Below, piece after piece: positions 1 to 5,571 of a stretch of DNA of 6,814 nucleotides. Origin of the DNA: Nitrososphaerales archaeon TH5895 (GTDB lineage: Archaea; Thermoproteota; Nitrososphaeria; Nitrososphaerales; Nitrososphaeraceae); contig JAATVS010000403.1 of the NCBI GenBank assembly GCA_014523695.1, positions 1 through 6,814 on the forward strand, read 5' to 3'. The notes beneath the pieces were generated by a model. That model had not been told where the DNA came from, made no database searches, and saw nothing but the letters and a program-made list of their open reading frames with translations. The number at the start of each line of letters is the position of its first letter. Within the stretch, counting starts at the first letter, position 1. Made by a program: the position numbers and the translations under genes.

Positions 1-25
1 AACAAGGCAAAATTACTAATTCGAT

Positions 26-379
26 ATGACTCTAAAAATTAAATCATTGAAAGAGACAACAGAGAAATCAGACGGTCTTAGAATATTAATTGCACGTTAT
101 AGACCAAGAGCTCTTCCAAAATCTAAAGAGAATTGGAATGAATGGTGGAAAGATTTAGCTCCAAGTAAGGCATTGCATCGGGATTACATGAAAGACAAAA
201 TTATAGATTGGCATGAGTACAAAAGACGATTTCTAATTGAAATCATAAACAATCCCGAAGCTTTAGATAAAATTAAAGATCTAAGGCAACTGAGTAAAAA
301 CAAAGATGTCACCTTATTATGCCATTGCTATAATGTGGGCGATCATTGTCACAGATACCTTATTAGAGATATGATTTAA
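26..379 (+). CDS. DUF488 family protein (YeaO-like)
   Basis: The 117-residue product matches the DUF488 family, small cytoplasmic proteins of unknown biochemical role. The family pattern is seen in order: the N-terminal SDGLRILIARYRPRAL stretch (residues 15-30, matching the usual DGxRxLVxRxWPRG), a Trp-rich segment (NWNEWWKDLAPS, 36-47), an EYKRRFLIEI helix (64-73), and a C-terminal TLLCHCYNVGDHCHR block (96-110). That block has Cys99, Cys101, Cys108, His109 and Arg110, the conserved Cys/His cluster typical of the family. The length is normal and the C-terminus is complete. ATG at 26 puts the first conserved motif at the usual distance from the N-terminus. No Shine-Dalgarno sequence is visible, and only 25 bases of upstream DNA are present, so the promoter cannot be judged. 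The next gene is 190 bp away, so an operon with it is not indicated. Family assignment is firm; function is not known. Confidence 0.88.
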   Translation: MTLKIKSLKETTEKSDGLRILIARYRPRALPKSKENWNEWWKDLAPSKALHRDYMKDKIIDWHEYKRRFLIEIINNPEALDKIKDLRQLSKNKDVTLLCHCYNVGDHCHRYLIRDMI

Positions 380-508
380 ATCAAAAACAGAAGCAGCATA
401 AGAGCTTTCTATGTATCGTCCTTCAGAGTAGAGCCTCACGATAAGAAGCCGTGGGCGTGATAGCATTTGCATTCGAAAACTAGTCTAGAATACCTTTAAT
501 ACAGAGAA

Positions 509-530
509 TTGGCTCTACTCCTAGAGCCAA
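509..530. promoter_or_regulatory. Perfect palindrome upstream of the histidine kinase gene, candidate operator
   Basis: Arms TTGGCTCTA (509-517) and TAGAGCCAA (522-530) are exact reverse complements around a 4-base CTCC centre. The element ends 4 bases before a TATA-like sequence and 39 bases before the kinase start codon, where an archaeal operator overlapping the BRE/TATA region would sit. A third copy of the half-site TAGAGCC occurs at 429-435. It could instead be an RNA hairpin. The inverted repeat is seen directly; the operator role is inferred. Confidence 0.4.
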
Positions 531-533
531 ACC

Positions 534-540
534 ATATATC
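534..540 (+). promoter_or_regulatory. Possible TATA box for the histidine kinase gene
   Basis: The AT run ATATATC is centred about 33 bases before the TTG start at 570. With the usual archaeal spacing of about 26 bases to the transcription start, the message would have a leader of only a few bases. That agrees with the absence of a Shine-Dalgarno sequence. This is a weak motif in AT-rich DNA. Confidence 0.3.
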
Positions 541-569
541 TTGCTCTATGTTGTCACAATTAACGAAGA

Positions 570-2417
570 TTGAAATTTCCCAAAAGATTCAAAGAAATAA
601 TTATCATTTCAATTATTGTAATAGTCTCTCTTTCATACGGCTTGTATTTCTTTCTCCAAGATCTAACCGAAGAAAGCATAAAAACAAATCTGTTTGACCA
701 GCAGCGACTACGGCAATTGGATACAAACAAGGCGATCTCACAACATATAGCATCAAATATAGATTCAATTCTGTCGAAACTAAAGGTCGTTGCGAATTCG
801 GTTTATGTACAACAAGGTGATTTGACAGAAAATAGGACAGGAGAAATTCTGCAAGAGATGTATAATGAAACTAAACAGATGGTAGGAAAAGCTGATAATT
901 TGTTTATTGTAGATAGAAATGGCGTAATCATATTCATTGCTTCAGATCAAGAACGCCAAAGGTCTTTTGTAGGCAGAGACGTCTCATTTAGAGATTTTGC
1001 GAATCAGACCAAGACAACTTTAAAACCTGTCTTCTCTACCGGTTTTATTTCGCTTGATGGTACTTACGGAGTAGTATTAACACAGCCAATTATAAATAGA
1101 GAAACAGGGCTATATCAAGGATTTGTTGGAGCGCTGATACCGACCATCGATTTCTTTAATAGGTTTGGAAATGTCTATGACATCAAATCACAATACCTAG
1201 TGGCCCTTGATAGAAATGCAACCCATTTAGTTCATAGCAATCCACAGTTAATAGGTAAGAGTTTCTTTGACGAATACACTCAAAACTTTACTAGGCATAA
1301 TAAAGATTTGAATGATTTAATGAATAAGGTATTATCAGGGGAATCAGGCGATGTTGTCTATACTATTGGTTTAGGAGAAAGGCTAACCACAGGATTTCCT
1401 GTCTCCATTGCTGAAGACAACCAGACAGGTAAACCACCATATGTCGTCTTTATTGTGACACCCACTTCACAAATATATTTGCAATTCGAGAATATACTCT
1501 TTACACAGAGAATAGAGACTTTCTCGTTACTTGCAATTACTACAGCTGCAGCAATTATCCTAATTATCTTTCTCATTAAATGGAGTAGTAATTTAGACAC
1601 AGAAGTGAAAAGAAGAACAGGAGAACTTGAATCTGCGTATGAACAGCTAAAAGTTCATGAGAAAATGCAACAAGATTTTATCAACATAGCAGCACACGAG
1701 TTAAGAACGCCGACTCAATCCATAGTTGGATATACTGAGTTACTTCAACATGACTATGATCTAAATAAAGAAGGACTTACTAAAGGAGATCGTAGTACAC
1801 ATGACTCTTTGGATGCCCTAAGAAGAAATTCCATTAGGCTTAAGAACCTTACAAATGATATCCTTGATGTATCAAGAATCGAAGCGGGTACACTAAGATT
1901 AAACGAGGAGAGAATAAATCTAAATGAAAAGATAAGAAATATGGTAAAAGATATAACAAATACTAATCTCCAGGCTGGCGAGAAAGGATTAACCATTCAA
2001 TTTCTAAATGACAAAAGCAATGATGGTATTGATTATTACGTGAGAGCCGATAAATTAAGGCTCTTCCAAGTGTTATCGAATTTAATTAACAATGCAATTA
2101 AATTTACAAATGTTAATGGAGTTATATCTATATCAATAAACAAGGCAGATTCTCTTATGTCAGACAATCATAATATCCATACTCTGGAAAAGAGCGATTA
2201 TGTATTTGTTAGAATAAAGGACAATGGCAGCGGAATAGATCCAGAAATACAATCGAGATTATTTTCAAAATTTGCAACCAAATCTGATATTGGAAGCGGC
2301 CTTGGGTTATTCATAGCGAAGAGTATAATTGAAGCACATGGTGGTAAGATTTGGGCTGAAAATAATAAAGATGGAAAAGGAGCTACTTTTACGTTGACAT
2401 TGCCATTAGATAAGTAA
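570..2417 (+). CDS. Membrane-bound sensor histidine kinase with extracytoplasmic double-Cache domain
   Basis: This 615-residue protein is a complete sensor kinase. A first membrane helix (about 9-30) is followed by an extracytoplasmic region of about 280 residues with a double-Cache fold pattern (for example LFIVDRNGVIIF at 111-122 and YLVALDRNATHLVHS at 209-223). A second helix lies at about 317-337, then a short coiled linker. The HisKA domain has phospho-accepting His376 in HELRTP. The ATPase domain shows the N box (LSNLINNAIKFT, 502-513), G1 (DNGSGID, 551-557), F box (LFSKF, 564-568) and G2 (GSGLGL, 575-580). It should autophosphorylate on His376 in response to a small ligand bound outside the cell and pass phosphate to a response regulator. 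No HAMP or receiver domain is seen, and no regulator gene is adjacent. TTG at 570 is chosen because an in-frame stop lies at 561-563 and the next in-frame ATG (residue 97) is far inside the sensor. The ligand is unknown. Confidence 0.93.
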   Translation: MKFPKRFKEIIIISIIVIVSLSYGLYFFLQDLTEESIKTNLFDQQRLRQLDTNKAISQHIASNIDSILSKLKVVANSVYVQQGDLTENRTGEILQEMYNETKQMVGKADNLFIVDRNGVIIFIASDQERQRSFVGRDVSFRDFANQTKTTLKPVFSTGFISLDGTYGVVLTQPIINRETGLYQGFVGALIPTIDFFNRFGNVYDIKSQYLVALDRNATHLVHSNPQLIGKSFFDEYTQNFTRHNKDLNDLMNKVLSGESGDVVYTIGLGERLTTGFPVSIAEDNQTGKPPYVVFIVTPTSQIYLQFENILFTQRIETFSLLAITTAAAIILIIFLIKWSSNLDTEVKRRTGELESAYEQLKVHEKMQQDFINIAAHELRTPTQSIVGYTELLQHDYDLNKEGLTKGDRSTHDSLDALRRNSIRLKNLTNDILDVSRIEAGTLRLNEERINLNEKIRNMVKDITNTNLQAGEKGLTIQFLNDKSNDGIDYYVRADKLRLFQVLSNLINNAIKFTNVNGVISISINKADSLMSDNHNIHTLEKSDYVFVRIKDNGSGIDPEIQSRLFSKFATKSDIGSGLGLFIAKSIIEAHGGKIWAENNKDGKGATFTLTLPLDK

Positions 2418-2471
2418 AGTAAACAATTAATGAAACATCAGATGGACAACATATAATGCAAGAAGATTTCT

Positions 2472-2489
2472 AACCTAAGTCTATAGGTT
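2472..2489 (+). terminator. Weak hairpin downstream of the histidine kinase gene
   Basis: Arms AACCTA (2472-2477) and TAGGTT (2484-2489) flank a 6-base loop, 54 bases after the kinase stop. A short T run follows at about 2504-2508. A 6-bp stem is common by chance in DNA like this, so a terminator role is only possible. I see no gene in the surrounding spacer (2418-2633). Confidence 0.15.
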
Positions 2490-2633
2490 GCGCCATTTCC
2501 ATAGTTTTTACAGTAGAATAGAGCAAGATAAGATAGGACGCCCCCACGCGGCCATGCTACTCAGGAAAAGGCCATTAGTTGATGAAGGTGCCTTGTGCTT
2601 AAGTAGTTTTCATGCAAATCCTTTTACATAATA

Positions 2634-3301
2634 GTGCAACAAAGAAAAATAAGGCGAGGTTATTTAGATAACAAAAAGGTACTAGTAAATTGTGTTAAGT
2701 CTTTGTATAACATGGGCTTTACCTCTCCGGTATCCGGCAATCATAGTGTTAGAATACGAAATAAAAAATGGATGTGGATAACGCCCTCAGGGATTCCACG
2801 TTATAATCTGCAAGTGAAAGATCTGGTCAGAGTTAATTTAGAAACTAGCGAGACTATTGGTAAATTGAAACCCAGCATAGAGTGGCAAATGCATACGTCT
2901 ATCTATAGGAGGTTAAGTCAGGTTAATGCAGTTATACATACTCACAGTCCGTATACCCTAGGAATAGCAATATCTGTATTAGATGAGTTTCAACACATAT
3001 TAGAAGAAGCAAAAATAGTGGTGGGAAATCCAGTTATAATTTCAAATAAACCATCAGGATCAACCGAATTGGAAAGCCTCAAGAGGACATCCGGGCAGTA
3101 ATAATAAGAAATCACGGTGTTGTAACCGTTGGAAACGATATTCACAAAGCACGTGCTGTAGTTGAATCCCTTGAAGAGTGGGCAAAGATATTGACAATTA
3201 CAAAACTCTTTGGGGGTCCAAAATATATATTTGATGAAAGCAAAGTGCATAGAAAACAAATAATTAAAGAAAAAAAAGAAATATCATTTATGCCAGTTTG
3301 A
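2634..3301 (+). pseudogene. Class II aldolase/adducin-family gene, frame-disrupted
   Basis: The product resembles L-fuculose-phosphate-type aldolases, zinc enzymes that cleave phosphorylated sugars retro-aldol fashion. In the first frame (155 codons, stop at 3099-3101) are the phosphate-binding type loop PVSGNHSVR (32-40), WITPSGIP (48-55), catalytic-type Glu83 in SIEWQMH, and zinc ligands His102 and His104 in IHTHSPY. The third zinc ligand lies in the other frame: AVIIRNHGVVTVG is read from 3095, with its His codon at 3113-3115, and that frame runs to TGA at 3299-3301. Joining after codon Lys150 (3081-3083) to GAG at 3083 gives LKEDIRAVII, so one base appears missing near 3081-3086. The joined helix looks about four residues short of the family norm, so a 13-base loss would fit as well. 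GTG at 2634 is the only standard start after an in-frame stop at 2604-2606 and before the conserved core. The truncated first-frame product lacks the third metal ligand and should be inactive. Sequencing error is a live alternative; substrate is not predictable. Confidence 0.82.
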
Positions 3302-3336
3302 AAGATTATGAGAATAAGGATCATATAATAAAAAAT

Positions 3337-3347
3337 TATTTTCTTTT
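3337..3347 (+). terminator. T-rich run after the aldolase-like gene, possible archaeal terminator
   Basis: A pyrimidine run dominated by T (TATTTTCTTTT) starts about 36 bases after the TGA at 3299-3301. Archaeal RNA polymerase often stops on T-rich tracts without a hairpin, so this is a reasonable end point for that transcript. It is unremarkable in AT-rich DNA, so confidence is low. Confidence 0.3.
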
Positions 3348-3382
3348 CGCCTCTTAAGCGTCTCTAACATCTTCACCGTAGG

Positions 3383-3549
3383 TCTTGATTTTTGAATCAA
3401 GAAATCTTGTTATCCGGTTTCTTGAGGTTACATGACAGAATGTCATATCCGGTCCCAAGAACTGAGCGAAGGTAATAATAGATTTCAGGTTGTTATTCTG
3501 ATGTCATTCAGATGTAGTGTGTTGTTTTTCATGTAAGAGTGGAAATCTA
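3383..3549. repeat. Cluster of short inverted repeats in the intergenic stretch
   Basis: Four inverted repeats are seen. TCTTGATT (3383-3390) pairs with AATCAAGA (3395-3402). ATGACA (3432-3437) pairs with TGTCAT (3441-3446). TAGATTTC (3479-3486) pairs with GAAATCTA (3542-3549), and this last pair encloses TCTGA (3497-3501) with TCAGA (3508-3512). ATGTCAT occurs at 3440-3446 and again at 3501-3507, and TATCCGGT at 3411-3418 and 3446-3453. They may form a folded RNA or protein-binding sites. Each stem alone could arise by chance. Confidence 0.3.
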
Positions 3550-4020
3550 CTATCAACCGCGAGTTTTCTGAATTTGGCACTCGGTCGTAGATATATCGCA
3601 CCATTGTGGAAAGTGTGGTTGAACTTACTGCCACCTCTTATCCTGCCCGTTGTTCATCACCGAATATTCTAACAAGACATCTAAGGTAGCCAGAAATGTA
3701 TGAACCCAAGTAGTGGGTGGGCCCAAAGGTATTTGACATAAATATTGGACTCAAAACAAAGGATCAAATTATACAAGGGATTAAAGAATATTCTAGCGTC
3801 AGAATTATACACTAGGCTTCTGGCAATGCGAGTCATTCAAGGACACCTTAATCACAAATCTGTCTAACGGGATAACAAAATGACTTATATGATATTTCTG
3901 AAGGGATGTGAGTCCCAATCGAGAATTCGATTGTTTGATACCGGTCCATCTTTTCCTGAGTCAAATAATGTACATCGGGATAAACCTAAAAAGGAAGATC
4001 TATTATGTTTATACTACCGT

Positions 4021-5349
4021 ATGCGGAGGTCCATACTTACATTAGCACTTGTCGCTTCGTTAGCCATAGTGTCTACGATCTCCGTTAACTTTGTTTCCGC
4101 TTCAAAGGATGAGAGCAATATTACGCTTACAATTTTAGTCAATCGAGGAAAAATTCTGATAGATAATGCCCTTGATGTTTTAAGGAATGAAACTAATGCA
4201 GTGATAGACGTGAAGTATCTTGAATTTCCTTACAACTCGACGAGAGACGAAATAATTCGCATTCTTTCTAATCGAACTCCAGTTGATATAATCATGGTAG
4301 ATCAAATATGGTTAGGTGAATTTGCGCAAAAGGGATTTCTGACTGACCTGACAAATTACACATCGCAACGGTGGAATAGGGACGGAAATGAAGAATGGTA
4401 CTTCGGAAATTGGGAAGGTGGGAAGTCGCAAGGGAGAATTTATGGTATTTGGGCCACGACCGACATAAGAGGCATATGGTACTGGAAGGACATGTTGGAA
4501 GAAGCCGGTGTAGATCCCAACTCACTAAAAACTTGGGACGGATATATCGCAGCTGCCAAAAAGCTAAATTCAACTCTTAATGGAAGAGGAATTGAAGGTA
4601 TGCATCTTACTGGCGCCAGCCACTCTCCTGACCTTTGGTACCCTTATTTATGGATGCTTGGGAGTGATATCTTACAGCAGAGAGATGGACATCCCACAAG
4701 AGGTAACTACTGGTATCCAGCCTTTAATAGCTCCGCTGGTTTGAAAGCACTTTCATTTATACAGGATCAAGTGACTGCAGGAATAAAGCCACAGAAGGAA
4801 CATTATTGGGGAAAAGAATTTATTGATAGGAAATATGCGGTTATGATAGAAGGTTCTTGGATGCCAAGCTATATGGAACAACCTATCCAAGATTCTTTAG
4901 ACAGAATTGAATTCGAAAATCAAATTGGCTTTCTTCCCATGTTTCCAGTACCAGACAAAAGTAACCAAACCGCTACGTTGATGGGAGGATGGGAATTTGG
5001 TATACCTAACACGTCTCTTCACAAGGATTTGGCATGGGAATTAATAGCGGAAATGCTGGAACCAAGTATCCTTACACCATGGTTGGTGGAACAAGGTTTT
5101 CTGCCGACACAGATATCAATAGGTGAGGGGAAATCCCGTTCCCAAACAGCAGTTTACATTCCTTACTACGATGAGATGATCTCCGCCGTCCCATTTGGAG
5201 GATTTAGACCAAGTATTCCAGAATATCCAGAGATAACGCATTATATTAAGGAGGCATTGGACGCAGTCTATTATGGTACAAAGAGTCCAAAGGAAGCATT
5301 AGATATAGCAGCCACAAAATCTGCGGCTGTATTGGGATGGGAATCATAG
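4021..5349 (+). CDS. Secreted extracellular solute-binding protein, family 1 (carbohydrate ABC-type)
   Basis: The 442-residue product (starting at ATG 4021) resembles family-1 solute-binding proteins, which capture sugars or glycerol-phosphate-like solutes outside the cell and hand them to an ABC permease. An N-terminal signal peptide (RR, then a hydrophobic core at about 4-24, likely cleaved after VSA at 25-27) is followed by a Ser/Thr/Asn-rich start of the mature protein. Family features include PVDIIMVDQIWLGEFAQKG (87-105), RIYGIWATTDIRGIWYWKDML with EEAGVDP after it, TWDGYIAAAKKL, YAVMIEGSW, and a MGGWEFGIP segment in the C-terminal lobe. There is no lipobox Cys, so anchoring is not by a lipid. 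Nine NxS/T sequons suggest surface N-glycosylation. An upstream ATG at 3880 would add 47 residues without homology and hide the signal peptide, so 4021 is preferred. A paralog lies tail-to-tail at 5572-6814. No permease or ATPase gene is in the window, so the partner transporter and the substrate are unknown. Confidence 0.88.
   Translation: MRRSILTLALVASLAIVSTISVNFVSASKDESNITLTILVNRGKILIDNALDVLRNETNAVIDVKYLEFPYNSTRDEIIRILSNRTPVDIIMVDQIWLGEFAQKGFLTDLTNYTSQRWNRDGNEEWYFGNWEGGKSQGRIYGIWATTDIRGIWYWKDMLEEAGVDPNSLKTWDGYIAAAKKLNSTLNGRGIEGMHLTGASHSPDLWYPYLWMLGSDILQQRDGHPTRGNYWYPAFNSSAGLKALSFIQDQVTAGIKPQKEHYWGKEFIDRKYAVMIEGSWMPSYMEQPIQDSLDRIEFENQIGFLPMFPVPDKSNQTATLMGGWEFGIPNTSLHKDLAWELIAEMLEPSILTPWLVEQGFLPTQISIGEGKSRSQTAVYIPYYDEMISAVPFGGFRPSIPEYPEITHYIKEALDAVYYGTKSPKEALDIAATKSAAVLGWES
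4552..4662 (+). repeat. 111-bp perfect inverted repeat, copy in the intact binding-protein gene
   Basis: This block is identical, base for base, to the reverse complement of 6237-6347. It covers exactly codons 178-214 of the intact gene (from AAKKLNSTLN through to LWMLG). By hand count, the adjacent 60 bases differ from the paralog at 19 positions upstream and 21 downstream. The sharp edges point to gene conversion between the paralogs, or to misassembly. Confidence 0.95.
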
Positions 5350-5372
5350 GATAATCCTTCGAAATTCCTTAG

Positions 5373-5377
5373 TTTTT
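5373..5377 (+). terminator. Short T run after the intact binding-protein gene
   Basis: A run of five T lies 24 bases after the stop codon, in an AT-rich stretch. It could act as a simple archaeal termination site; the evidence is minimal. Confidence 0.15.
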
Positions 5378-5445
5378 GGTAATTAATAGAAGCGCCCTTT
5401 CGATCCATTCAGTGTCCCACTTTGATCAAGAACTTTCTTTCGAAA

Positions 5446-5561
5446 TCGTTACTGGTCTCTGGATCGCACTTGATAGAATCTCGAGTCATTAGCTGGCCAG
5501 ATATTATGTAGCATTCCCTGCATGTTCTGATAGCGGGGAATGGTAGCCAGACCAGTATCGA
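5446..5561. repeat. Nested inverted repeat between the two convergent binding-protein genes
   Basis: Outer arms 5446-5458 and 5549-5561 are 13 bp and match at 12 positions (core TACTGGTCT with AGACCAGTA). Inside them a second hairpin pairs CATTCCCTGC (5512-5521) with GCGGGGAATG (5533-5542), with one G-T wobble and an 11-base loop. The position between two converging genes suits a two-way terminator, and folding on either strand is possible. No target-site duplication flanks the outer arms, which argues against a simple miniature transposon. The pairing is seen; the role is inferred. Confidence 0.5.
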
Positions 5562-5571
5562 GAGAGTTTTA

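Larger units (their letters stand above)
3302..4020. other. Gene-poor 719-bp intergenic stretch
   Basis: No convincing gene is seen on either strand. The stretch holds a T-rich run just after the aldolase-like gene and a cluster of short hairpins (3383-3549). It also has a 32-codon open frame starting with GTG at 3717 and ending at 3815 that matches no family I know, and a 47-codon in-frame extension upstream of the next gene from ATG 3880. That extension lacks any recognisable domain and would bury the signal peptide, so I treat it as untranslated. No tRNA, rRNA or transposase is recognised. Confidence 0.6.

Noticed and set aside
380..508. Possible tRNA or small RNA in the spacer after the DUF488 gene
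   Set aside because: The short TCACG/CGTGA pairing does not extend into a cloverleaf and no T-arm consensus is present.
509..697. 62-codon open frame overlapping the start of the histidine kinase
   Set aside because: It overlaps the first membrane helix of a well-supported gene in another frame and shows no domain or membrane pattern of its own.
1358..1996. Two 80-codon minus-strand frames inside the histidine kinase
   Set aside because: Both are antisense shadows of conserved kinase coding sequence, with no family resemblance.
2990..3324. Two minus-strand frames over the end of the aldolase-like gene
   Set aside because: They lie antisense to the conserved RNHG-containing segment, which explains the sequence better.
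3599..3622. HCGKCG-like zinc-knuckle peptide, considered as a transposase relic
   Set aside because: It is a few codons ending in a stop, with only one CxxC pair and no neighbouring transposase motifs; chance is sufficient.
3717..3815. 32-codon open frame (GTG start) reading VGPKVFDINIG and onward to RIIH
   Set aside because: The codons look somewhat gene-like, but it is very short, matches no family I recognise, and has no promoter or ribosome-site support. It may be a remnant of an older gene.
3880..4020. In-frame 47-codon N-terminal extension of the binding protein from ATG 3880
   Set aside because: It has no resemblance to the family, is absent from what can be seen of the paralog's pattern, and would place the signal peptide in the interior. 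ATG 4021 gives a standard exported protein.
4292..4580. Open frames in other frames of the binding-protein gene (both strands)
   Set aside because: They overlap conserved binding-protein motifs and show no independent features.
5446..5561. Complete miniature transposon (MITE)
   Set aside because: The outer arms lack a flanking target-site duplication and only one copy is visible here, so it is reported only as an inverted repeat.
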